Shown: piece by piece, positions 7,601-19,600 of the stretch
How positions within the stretch are numbered: the first letter of the stretch is position 1
Layout: the number at the start of each line of letters is the position of its first letter
Origin: Botryllus schlosseri
Lineage: Eukaryota; Chordata; Ascidiacea; Stolidobranchia; Styelidae
Direction of reading: 5' to 3'
Length of the DNA stretch: 21,257 nt
Assembly (NCBI GenBank): GCA_000444245.1
Contig: ATSW01110597.1
Coordinates: forward strand, 1 to 21,257
The notes under the pieces: generated by a model
What the model was told of the DNA's origin: nothing
Databases searched by the model: none
What the model saw: the letters and a program-made list of their open reading frames with translations, nothing else
Translations under genes and position numbers: made by a program

Positions 7601-10600
7601 CGACGCGTCGCTTCAGACCAGTCCGCGAAAGCTTTTGCCGCTGCCCACGACAGACGACAGCTTGCACATCAGAAACTCAAGACGTACTAAGCAGCATTTT
7701 CGGTGAGTTTTCGCTACTTTTTTGTTATAATCTTGCAACTTTTGACTTTCCCCTGTGTGTGTCTAATGGACATACTTGGGTTGTTGGTTGGGAGGTAATT
7801 TTAGAATTTGGTATTGAAATCAGTAATCTGTTACATCCCATGATAAGGCTGCACCGCCAAGTGTATATTGGTATATGCTTAAACTGCCATGAAATAACAT
7901 TGTATCATATTAGAATATCTGGGAAATGGAATATTCAAACAGTCGTCTGTGTTGTACTGTTCATAGTGTGGTAACGGTTAATATATGTTACATTCTTACA
8001 TATTGTGTAGGTATACTATTTTTGAATGCGAACAAGCACCCGTGCCGAGAAGACGTAGCGGAATTCGACGGAAGCATAAGCATCGGTTTTCCATGGATGA
8101 GCGGATTCTGTCAAACCGTCATACTTCTTCATCATCAAGTACTCACAGGGTGTGTAGAACCGTGTAGCTATATGTCTGGATGTCGGCTTGTGATGATGTT
8201 TGTTTTCAGGGTAAATCGATTGATCCCGATTTGAATTCTGGGTTATTGTGCCAAAATGAGTTCACGCACTTGAGTTTTGAGAGTCCTCATTCAAAGTAAG
8301 TGATCTGATTTTCGAAGTCGATTTTGACCAGACATTGTATCATCCCTGCCTTTCTTTATTCCTGATATGCTCTTTGACAGGGGATATAGTCGTCTGCCGA
8401 GTCTCTTGTTATATGTGTCATTCGTTTATTGGTCAACCAGGTTTTTTTGTGTATTGTCTGCTATTGGAAACAAATACTATAATGAATCAGGATCGGAAGT
8501 TTAGCACGTTATCTGTTCTAGGTTCTAGCGTAAGGATTTCGTGACAGAGAATATTTTGCAATCACACTAACCTTTGCAGCAGGCACGGTACGGTAGGCTA
8601 TGGTATGGATCATGAAATTTCCGCATTCCATACTTGACTTTTCCGATACCATGCCAACATTCTTCCATGCCAAGTTTGATACATTGTCAATACTTTCTTA
8701 TATTTCCGAGATGATAAATATTATGCCTATTTTGGTTTGTGGAAGGCCTCCGGTGGTAATCTTTCAGACGTATATATGTTGGGCCGTCTCACGAATATAA
8801 GTGTCTTGCTGTTTAGATACTAGCACAGTTAACATCGATGTGCGATCATGTACTGCAGTCAGTCCTTCGCACACAGCAAATGTTTCTGTAGTATGTATAT
8901 CGATCACGGTTTCGTAAGCCGTGAGCTAGTTATAATAAATAGATTCAAACCAACGCCCTTCAGCAGCATATTCATCTCGATAACGACAAAATTAGCCGTA
9001 CATTAAAATTTACTTTCCATATTCCGTACCATACCATGTTATGCCCTGGTAACAGAGGTGTCTACATTATGGTTCTCAAGTCAATTTTTGATGGTCCGTA
9101 TCTACTTCTGAAAATGACATTGAATGTGACCCTCGCAGTAGTTAAATTTGTGTCGGTCTTCTCAATTTCTATACCAAATTGAGTCAGTCGCGGAAAGGGA
9201 ATTGAGTAAAATTAAACATACGGTCTTGAGTCACCTGAAATACCAAGATTAGCAAGACTATCGTCCGTAAGAACTTTCCGGTGATTTTATGATCCACAAC
9301 AAAATTGTTGAAAGAGCGCGTTGCTTGTATGCGATTCCGATCAATTTTTGAAAATGTAACCCTCGCTTATTTGTGCTGGAAATACATACAACGATAATAT
9401 GTCGGTTCTCGCCGGTAGTGTGCGGCCCGCACATTTTCTCAGCTCATTGTTCTGTGGCCCCTGTCAAAAAAAAAACTTTGCATACTCCTGCTGCTGAACA
9501 TGATAGCAATATCTCCAAACCTTGGCATTTTTACGATGATGCGTTCGTGATCGGCAGGGCCCCCGGAAAAATTTCCATACCAGCCTCGTTGCACGATGAT
9601 ATGATGAGAATGTACCGGGACGCGAAGTCCGGTTCGGGTGACTTGAGACTCGTCATTAGCAACGACTCTCGGCATTGGACGGCCATGTATGACCAGAAAG
9701 AAGACGTGCTTCATTGTCATAAATTCGTGCTGGCCGCTCGGTCGCCATACTTCAAGAAACTGATAGAAAAACAGGTATTGTGATTATTGATCTAGTTTTT
9801 GGTAGTTGTATTAAAATTTCTGATTTGTTGATAAGGTGGCAACGGCTTCTGATGCCGACATTCGAAACGCCGTCCAAACTTTGGAAATCGATAGCAACGT
9901 CATACCTGCCAAGTGGATGTCTGCTATTCTGTACACTATGTATACCGACAAAGTATGTGATCACGTTAGGTATCGCTTACTTCATCGATTGATTTCAAAT
10001 CAGAGCTCGCATATATTCTGAAATGCCTAACCTGGATGAACTTGTTTGTTGAGCGAATATAGGTCGCTGCTATAATGTCAGCTTGTTTACAGCTGCGTGT
10101 CATAATTTCCATTGAATTGATGTCAGGCGTATTGATTTGCAGTGGTGTTGGTTAATCCCTGGGGCAAATATGTGATATCTATGTCGCCGTTTTGTTAAGA
10201 TCTATTTTTTCAACTTGACGGAGAGAATCGTGCAAGGCGTGCCGATTAATAACCACCTTTTCAATACCGAAGACGCAATTGCTTTGCACCACATCGGAAA
10301 GTTCATCGAATTTCCGACGTTAATCTATGGTAGGTTGTAATGTGGTTATCAACCTGGTTTAAGCGATTATGCTGCAACTGTGGTTTTCTCTCTTGTATTT
10401 TCGTTTGCAAGCCATCTAGAAAGCTATTCAGATTATATGCCATTCCATGCTTGTGACTCTGGTTATGATGGGCGGCCTTGAGGTTTTTGTATGACACAAG
10501 TGTTTCGGGGTTGGTGTGAATATAAATCTTGCTAAATTCGTATTTTCTTACATGGCTTCATCGTTATTGATCGCGTTTCTTTATAAACAACTTCCTCATA

Positions 10601-13600
10601 AATAAGGTGCGATGTTATGATCTTGCGTCATGGCACGACATTTATTTTTGTTTTGTGATTATTGATTGGTTGTTAAAGTAATATGAGGCCGGTATGAACT
10701 CAACAGTTCATAACAATGGATTTGCCTTGCGGAATGTCGCAACTCTAATCTTAATCATGTCGTAATTTTATTCGAACCGGCTGCTTTTAGCAGCGTTAAG
10801 TCCAAAATGGGTATCAGTAGCAGGAAATTGGTTTTTATCGACTGTTTTTATTGATTTTGTATCAACGACGCCCAGTCATCCATCTCGTATTCTCGAGGAA
10901 TTGATTGCTGTTTGTACTTGTTCTTGATGTATTCCTGGTGATCTTACATACGGATGGCCGCTGATGCATTGGTTGGAATACCGTGACATTCGATTACTCA
11001 ATCAAAACAAATCCCTATAGGCAACGGCAGGACTCATTTTTTGTCAGCCATTTCTATCACAAAGGGCATATTTTTAGTCTACTTCTGTTCAAAAAGTCAT
11101 TGACAGTAACTGGCAGTGCTAACCAGTTTGCGGATTGTTAAATTGTTCTATAGAACCTTGGTGAACCGCTTGCATCCCATCACTGGCTACAAGCTTACGT
11201 TGAAGTTCTTTTCGGATGCCGTCTGATCACTGTGTTTACACTGAACAGAGTTAACTCAACAGTCAACACTGCCTTCACTACATGCATGCTCAGCCGGGCC
11301 CTAGTGTTCCCAAGCTCATGTGATGAAATACTGTTTATCTGTTTGTGAGGAGGATTTGTCCGGAGATATTTTGATACAATCTGTAATACCATCTCCTGCA
11401 ATTACCTGCTATCGAAACCGTGCTTATTGAGAAGTCGTTCAGGGTACAGAACTGTAGAACTACAGTAATTGATAACTTCATATTGTTAATTTATTCATCA
11501 AAAGCTTTTCGATTGACTCACATCGGTTTGCGAACGTCATTAAGGGGCACTGCACTCTAAAAATCATGTTGTCTCAAATTGAAGGGCAAAACGAATAAAA
11601 AAAATTGGCGCAACCATTTTCTTCAGAACGCCACCGTAATGGAGCTGCAATTTATAGAAATTTCCACAGCAACTTTTACGCTCCAGCAGTCACGCAGAGA
11701 TCGAACTGTATATAGTTGTCAGCCGGTGTTATGAAGGAAATATGTCGTAGACGCCAAGATGATTTAGATACCGCGTTCAACGGAACATGTCCAGTCAGGA
11801 GTTTCATGTCAAAATCGGGCCTAGTGTATTCTATTTCTTTAGGACAGAAACAGATCATGTCTAACAATTTTTTATACATAAGAATAGGACATGATCTATT
11901 TCTGTCCGAAAGAAATAGAATATGCTAGGCCCGATTTTGACATGAATCCCCTGGCTGGACATCTAACGTTGAAAGCAGTATCTAAACCACCTTGGGTTGT
12001 ACAACATATTTCCTTCATAACATCCGCTGACAACTATATAAAGTTTGATCTCTGCGTGACTGCTGGAGCGTAAAAGTTGCTGTGGAAATTTCTATAAATT
12101 GCAGCTCCATTACGGTGGTGGTCTGAAAAAAATAGCTGCTGCCAAATTTTTTTTTTCGTTTTGCCCTTCAATTTGAGACCACATCATTTTTAGAGTGCAG
12201 TGCCCCTTTAATATGGTGAATCAAATTCGAAATTTAGGAAATATTGTTGACTCACCGTATTACTGACATTCACCACTGATGAGAGTCATTCGAAAAGCTT
12301 TTAGTGAAGAAATTAACAATTTACGTGACAGATTGTTTCGTGTTGTAAAAAAGTGCCCCGACTCTTATTGTAATGTTGTTGTGTGAGCCTATATCAGATT
12401 CTTCATCTCATGTTTACGCAATTCTCAGGGTGTGAGGAACTCATAGTAAGTAACTTGAACGAAAGAAACCTGCTACGAGTCCTGCGATGGTCGAGTTTGC
12501 CGCACGGCTCCGATTGGGTGCGGCGACAAGTTAACAACTTCATTCGCGACCGATTTGCCGAGGTGGTTTCCGAGCTTGCGTTCAAAGCGATGTTTGCGTC
12601 GGAAGTAGAACATTATTCCTTTTTTGGCAGCTGCTCGGCACCGACGTGCTGCTGAAATTGACGGCATCACAAATCATCGAAGTGTTGCGGTCGGATTTCG
12701 TCAACGCTTCCGAGTTGGACATTCTGAAATGTGCTCTGAAATGGGGGGAGCAAGAGTTGAGAAGGAGGATTGGCGACAGTGGTGGGTGGACTTATCATAC
12801 TCATATTTTTTTGCTCCGGTGAAAATGATTTCGAATTCAGAAAATATCGCTATATTTTGTCGCACGAGGTATCGGCATCGTATTCATACTGATAAATATG
12901 TCCCAATAACGCTGATACATAGATACTTAGGTTTGCATCTCTGCCGTTATCACGTTACAGCTTGTACATTACATGGATTTGCGAGTGTCCAACGCCAAAG
13001 ATCATTTCCGCTGGTTGACCAAATATCTTACAATTTTATATCTCAGAATGCACGAAGTCGGACGCTTGCCTATTACCTAATTAGAGAAATAAAGCAATTC
13101 TATTTTAAATTTATGGTCTACTTTAGGTACCGTACGTCATAATGTTGTAAACTGTGTAATAGTACTCTTCAACTCTTTTAAGACCAGTTATGTGTGCAAA
13201 CTAAAAAGACTCTTCAAACGAAATTCGTTAAATTTCGATATAATCTAGCAAATATCGAAGTATTTTTTCATTCAAAAGAACCCGAACAAACGAAATCAAG
13301 TTGGTTGGTCGATTCAATAAAATCACTGTAATGCGTGAAATACATAGGCGCCGACTTTTATTTGTTTACGAGGTGGCGAAGTCTTGTGACGTTATAATTG
13401 TTCCATATCAATGACGTCGTCGTCGCACGAAAACGCACTTTACTGCATGCCGCTGGTGTACGTGCAGGGTTAAACCATTCGCGTGACTTTTTAATATCAC
13501 TCATTAATATCAAACCATGAAGTCGAGTTACTAAATGGAATCTTAAAACGGTACGATCAATGAGGTGTAACTGCCTGCGCTACCAGTCCGTCCGACGGAA

Positions 13601-16600
13601 TCTGCAGTTCCATCAATGTTATTCACACGCAATGCCCAGTGTGACTAACGATAAATACACGGCCCTGTGGATATAAAGCTGTATCAGCTGTATCACCCTG
13701 TGGATATAAAGCTGTATCAGCTGTATCACTCTGTGGATATAAAGCTGTATCACCCTGAGGATATAAAGCTGTATCAGCTGTATAAATATCTTATAGGCCG
13801 ATTTTATCGTGAATTATTGAAAATTTTTGCGCTTAACGCTGGCTCACTAAACAGTACATCAATAATTTCGTGGCAAAAGCGAACAAGGTGATGCGGGACG
13901 GTTTATCACCCTATAGGAGCCCAAGATTCAAGGTATTTTTGGGGACCCTGACGAAGTGCTGTTTCGTTCCTGCCAACGGGTATACACAGCTGGTACAGCT
14001 GATACAGCTTGATATCCTCAGGGCCTAACGCACTGGCCTTGCAAGTAACACACGACAACTCTCGAATACTTCAAGCAGACAATAATGATGATTACAAACG
14101 CGAAATCGCGCAGCCAATCAGTAATTGTAGGCTTACCATACGTCCTTTTTTAAGAGGATTTGTCCTCTTTTTTGACTTATTTGAAGGTGTCCTCGGAGGA
14201 CGCCCTTTTGTCCTCTTTTTTGAGATTCTGTCCTCTTTTTTGAAAATTTAGGTCAGATTTAGAGGAAATTGCGAGTGATATGCCGTTAATTAGCACAGAA
14301 GTTTAGCTCCGGCGGGTATTTCGGAGTGAAAAACGGTGACTTTAGCTCTGAGCGAAAAGATGACCTTTTTTTTTAGTCATCCACCTGGCAATGTGGAGAC
14401 AAAAACGGTATTTTGAGCTCTGAGCGGAAGTGATGACCTTTTTTTTTTTTTTTTATAGTCAACCGATCACGAAGTGGGAAAAGTTTACCGGTTTTTGAGA
14501 ATTCTTCTCCGGTTTTGCATGTCTGAACTTTCTGAAAAAATTTTAGATTTCCAAAATATGGTAAGCCTAGTAATTGTCTCTTGCGGTTTCTTGCTTCGCG
14601 TTGACCAACTCGCATCGCGGCAATTGTTTGATGATTAAAACATTGGTGCATTTCCCGATTTAAGTTCGTGAAGCATTTCGGGAGTACATTGGTCAATTCG
14701 TAAATTCAATCTGCATGTCGACGGCCGCCAACGCATGCTAATTGAATTACGTGTTGACGGCCGCACAAATTTCATTCTGCGGCCGCGGGTTGGCCACCCT
14801 TGGGCTAGAATTAATTCCATTTCCGGACGCATGCCGCGATCGTACCAATAGAAATCCACTGTCTATCTAATGCCTAATAGTTTAATTTTCGATAATGTTG
14901 TTCTCGATCCGAGTACATCCAGCAATCAAGTTTATCGGAATGTAGAAGGTTCGAACGAATCGAATAAAATCAGATTTTGTGCCACCCATAAACTTGTGAT
15001 GCATCACGTTAATAATGAGAAATGACTTCGTGCGAGAATTTCGGAGTACGAATGTATCAAGTAGCGTGTAATCTAATCAGTATCGCCAGCCACGAATCGG
15101 TTTTGAGTGTGACATCGTATTGAGTAGCTTTCGTCGCGACAATTGTTTTCTCATTATATCGGTATTTAAGCTGTATTGCTGCATTTCCCGATTAATGTCA
15201 CTGGCAAAGCCTTGTTAGGGAAACGAATCTGCGCAGAAATGAATTCCAATTTGCAGGCACACACCAACTCACCCTCCAATTCCGCGCTCCGATTACCTAT
15301 CACGAAGCTAGCTAGCTCATGAATGGTTTTGTAAACGAATATGGGTGCACATAATTCAGATTTCAGAAAAGCAGAACGTATATCTGGGCGCCTGGTCGGC
15401 AGAGGAGATCTAGGATGGTGCTTCTCAGCACACGCTATAGGCGCGTGGCCAGTCGAAAAATTAGGGGGATTGGATTCTTTTTTCTTATTTACCAATATAG
15501 CATCAATTCAATTAGGGTCAAGTACATGTGTAAATGGGAAAATGGCGATCATATAATCTCTTCGTATCGACGATTTTAGGCGTATGATAAGCTTGCCAAA
15601 GAGTCCGGGAGTGCTGTCAATTAGCGAGTCACTGGTGAACAATTAAATACGCGCGCGTATTACGCAGTCTCGGCTACAGTTTTCGCAAATCAAGATGTTC
15701 GAACTTGATTGCACCAATCTCAAACCTTTGTCGTATTTCAAAACTCGAGACATGATACACATCTTCTGGTCGTTACGTTTATGTATTAGCGGGAATCAAT
15801 TTCGCACGTTAAAGTCTGTTTGCAGCGATTTGATGTTATTTAGTTTCGCGATGTCACTTTTTAATCAATATGACATAAAACAATCACTAATTAGCGTAAA
15901 CTCAACCACATTGTCTCGAAACCAACGAGAGATAGGAGTCAAAGCATGCTAGGCCCGAGACGCGATAGTTCAGCCATAGGCCAGCAATGATCTCTTTCAC
16001 TCCAGGTCTATTGCAGATGCTATTGTGTAGGCCAGCGATGATATAGTGTGAACTGGGCCTATTGCAGATGCGATTGTTCAAGCCTGCGGAACCAGGCTTG
16101 ATCGAGACGCGATAAATCAGGCTAGCGACGATTGCCACGCTCACAGGAATGAATGACCTAATTTCGCGACCATCTCAGCGGGAGATCATGACAGATTCTT
16201 CTCGCTAATTGACAACACGTTTCTCGCAAATCCGCCGCGCGGAACACTGATTACACAATTATTGAATTGCAACTGAATATTAGAGTTACAATGATCATTT
16301 CGAAATGATGGGGTTTCGCGTTTCAAATAGGGAAGTTCGACCCCCTAAACCCCCGTGGCTTCGCGCCTGGCACGTGCGCGTATCGAAATCGAAGACGTCT
16401 CTAACGAGGTCGCATCGATTCGCCTTATTACTAATTACTAGTCACAAATCACTTAGGCGTTTGAGCATTTTGTACGAGGTGGCCGCCACCTCGTAAATGT
16501 GGTCACGAGGTGGCTGCGCCACCTCGTAACCTCGTAAGTCGGCGCCTATGGTGAAATATGAAAAAATCAGCAGCAAATTTCACATCGAGTGGAAGTTTCA

Positions 16601-19600
16601 AACATATGCTGTTGAGTTCCATGCGTTTGTTGTAACTACATTTTGGGTTGATTTACCTTTTGAAGGCTCGCCGTTCCGTAAAATTTGTTCTGAAATTTTA
16701 CCGGTACACAAGCTAAAAATGTGAACAACCGCTGGTCTAATGCACTTGTCGACGAACTTGAACTTTTGTCAAGTGCCATTTTTCCGCCACGCGTATTTTA
16801 TTACCGTGCGTTATTGCCAAAGGGCAATAATTATGTCGAAGAGAATCCGCTCGACTCTGTCATCGATAGATCGTGCGTTTTGATATTGTCTATAATGACA
16901 CGATACGTGTTGATCGATAACAAACAAATACATACCGTTGCGTCAAGACCTCTGTGAGGAGGGCTGGAGTATTTGAAAAAAGTTCTTAGCGCTTTTGGCT
17001 ACCGATTTATGGTTGGCTCGTGTAGAATTGCTTACTTGCGCTACTTGTACTTAACTCGTTATGATTTGAGGCTACTTCCTCTTCTGCTTCGACAGTTATT
17101 TGTGAAATACTTGCATTATTATTGGAAATTGTTACCTCAAGTACCAACGATGACTAGTTCCAGCACCTCTGCTCACTACGCTGCCTAGACCCGTGTCTGG
17201 CCACAAATATCGGGTGTTCATTGAAATTTTCGCGGCTCAGAGATTTATAGATATCGCTGACTGACTCGCGTGGTTTGAAATAGTCAGCGTTTATAAAGCT
17301 GCCTAGTCGATTCTTGGGCTGACGCTATATCTACCGATTTGGGATACTGTTTTTGACGGCTGTTCTCCCGTTAACAGAACCCAATCTTCTATCGCATACC
17401 GGTGACGGCACTGGCCGTAGCAAAACGGCTTTGACCAGCCGAGAATCGCTGCACTCGCGAATCGAAGATCTCCACGAATGCACGGCGCCTGTGCTAGCTT
17501 GCGTTAGGACGCAGCATCTTTTGCCTGCAGATCACGAGGTATGATCGTATACTTTTTTCAGAATTGCACAAGACAGTAACTTCAGTAGCGCACGTGCGTA
17601 ACTCGGTGAATCAAATTCGAAATGTAGGAAGTATTCTGTCTGTGTAACATAATAATAACAAAAACGAACAACTACCACCGGTAGTAAGTAGACAGGTTAG
17701 ATACGGTAGTAATGATACATAACAAACGTTAACAAGTACATATTTGATTGTAAATACCCAAAGAAAAAAAAAACTGGGAACATTAGTGAAGTGCTCCAGG
17801 AGTGCAACTTTTAGTAAAAAGATTAACCACATGAAGTTATTGTTTCATGTAATTTTTTTGTGGCTTGTTCCCGTGTTCAGGTGTTTGTGAACGCGGTGAA
17901 GCGTCGCGTCATCAGCAGACCGCCGACCGACTTGCTGGAAAACGTTTCCGACAAAGACAACGGGTCGAGGCAGTGGGTGAAAACAAGGGCCGATTTCGTG
18001 CCGCCGCGATTGTTCCGGCCTTACGCGGAGGAAGCAAAAGTCAGTTTATAGTGATAAAATTATTCTGTGCGTTAGATCAGTGCTTTTCAAGCAGGTGTAT
18101 CTTACACACCAGGGTGTACCAGATAGCGCATAATAACAATGCTGTCCGCTCTTTTTCTCTTGAGCTACTCACTCGTTTCACCAGACAGCATTGTTGCGTC
18201 CCAATGCCAATCTCCATAACAATGAAAAATTCGAGGCTGATTGTGGGGGTTTCAGGGCCGCGAGCGGAATAAAATTTATATTTTCGTAATCAGTGCAGAG
18301 TCAGCTTACGATCGATACCCGTTTTACCAAATTTAATGCTCGGCAAGCCTGTCAAAAATGACCGTCAAATTGCCTGTAGCCAAATGGAAATTGTGACGTG
18401 AACCAATTTCACTGAGCCGTGAGATTTGCTTGTGTCGACATCATATAGGACACCATGGTTGAACACTATCCCTGGACTGGGGTATGTAACTTTTGTGTAA
18501 AGTTGACAAGAACTGTGTTAGATAATAATATGTGGTGAAACTGATGGATAGTTTCGTCATGGGTTCAAACGCTATCTAGTAGATCAGTAGATTCATGTCG
18601 AACACACTGACGATTCCTACAATTTAACCTGACTAAAGTTTAATACTTGAATATATAACTGGCGCTACTAAACTTGAATATTGCTTTCAAGACTACATTC
18701 ATTGTAGTATAGTTTGTTAACTCGCAGACTTTTTGTGTATGTCCTCGAGAGTATACTTTACAATAAGAAGCATATAAAGAGAAATAACTTAATGTAAATT
18801 TGATAGTGAACAATCTGAAACTTAGGCAAGCTACAAGCGACCTTCTATGTCCCTTGATTGTATTTGGCAATTTAACGGCGAGTAATATGATGGCTCGTGA
18901 GCAGTAATACATTACTGGGGTTTGTATGTTGAATGGAATAAAGCGACTTGATTTTTGTTTGGATCATCAATGGATGGATCATCAATGGATATGCAAAATA
19001 CATAGTAGTTGAGTCAGCACCGCCGTGCTAGAGTCTAGTGCCTAGCCTGGAAGCCGTTTTGCAGCTAAATATTTGGTTTGACCTGACCGGCTCTAAAACC
19101 CAAATTATGTCGGTTGAGAAACTATATCTACTACTGCTGTCCTACGTTTTCAACGTTAGACCGGTTCATAGTTCGTAAAATCTCTTTTCGCTCAATTTCT
19201 CATCCGTTCACACGCAGACCATCTTGGACGAAAGGTATGCACAGGAGAGCGACCGGGTCAACCTGCGGTCCATGCACAATCTCTCGCCGGACTCGCCATG
19301 GAATTCACTGGGCCGCCAGCCTGACCTGCCCTACCGAGGCGTACCGGACACCCTGTACATGGTGGGACAGTCGAGGGCGCCGACTAGACGCCGGTACGGA
19401 AACCGGGACTTGCACCTAAACTTCATGCAGCAGCGGGCCGACCCGCAGAAGACGGAACCGACAAAGTTTATGGGGAATTACCATCCTGGTTAGTTAAGGC
19501 TGTTCAGTTCAGTGTCGTGCTTTTTTTTTCGACGCTTTGCGGTATAGGCGTGAGGCTGCTGGTAAGGATGGATGTTGTTTCTCACCTCACTGAGTGATCT

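Larger units (their letters stand above)
11483..12337. repeat. Outer inverted repeat around the foldback element
   Basis: ATTGTTAATTTATTCATCAA at about 11483 and the following AAAGCTTTTCG are matched in reverse complement at about 12285-12330, followed by related GACTCACATC/GACTCTCATC. The right side has roughly 45-50 extra bases (12211-12260) next to the element. So the palindrome is larger than the transposon-like core. Confidence 0.7.
10330..12428 (+). other. Intron 8
   Basis: 2099 nt, GTAGGT...TTCTCAG. Bases 10330-11482 show nothing recognisable. The rest is dominated by the inverted repeat and foldback element described separately. Confidence 0.7.
13343..16550. mobile_element. 3208-bp hAT-like DNA element with nested repeats
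   Basis: The first 15 bases CATAGGCGCCGACTT and the last 15 are exact reverse complements. Next to them on both sides stand ACGAGGTGGCG motifs. The 8-bp target duplication is perfect, as expected for the hAT superfamily. No transposase frame is visible, so it is non-autonomous or gutted. Inside are a 33-bp minisatellite, a 441-bp MITE, a further hAT end and a 51-bp minisatellite. Confidence 0.85.
12782..17377 (+). other. Intron 10, 4.6 kb, transposon-loaded
   Basis: The longest intron seen, GTGGGT...TTAACAG. Bases 12782-13334 and 16559-17377 show no recognised feature. The middle is a 3.2-kb transposon insertion with other repeats nested in it. Confidence 0.8.
18040..19217 (+). other. Intron 12
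   Basis: 1178 nt, GTCAGT...CACGCAG. It holds a hAT-like element (18078-18473) and a 15-bp perfect tandem duplication. The rest is featureless. Confidence 0.75.

Noticed and set aside
9443-9506. Earlier acceptor (CTCAG at 9441-9442) for exon 6
   Set aside because: Its phase does not fit the phase 2 donor of exon 5 or exon 3, and the sequence there is hAT-derived.
11676-12073. Matching 60-67-codon open frames in both arms of the intron 8 palindrome (ending FDLCVTAGA)
   Set aside because: The frames exist only because the arms are inverted copies. Comparing them codon by codon, most differences change the amino acid (about 14 against about 4 silent), so there is no sign of protein-level selection.
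12605-12630. 26-nt intron as the main splice choice
   Set aside because: It keeps frame, but the 68-nt choice gives a gap-free match to BTBD7 and fits the gene's other short introns.
12624-13142. 172-codon plus-strand frame overlapping exon 10
   Set aside because: It is in a different frame from the conserved BACK sequence and runs into intron 10.
15902-16144. Minus-strand 80-codon repeat protein
   Set aside because: It follows the 51-bp minisatellite exactly, with no start context, splice sites or conserved ends.
19114-19419. 101-codon frame overlapping exon 13
   Set aside because: Alternative frame of a GC-rich exon. The frame holding GVPDTLYMV is the conserved one.
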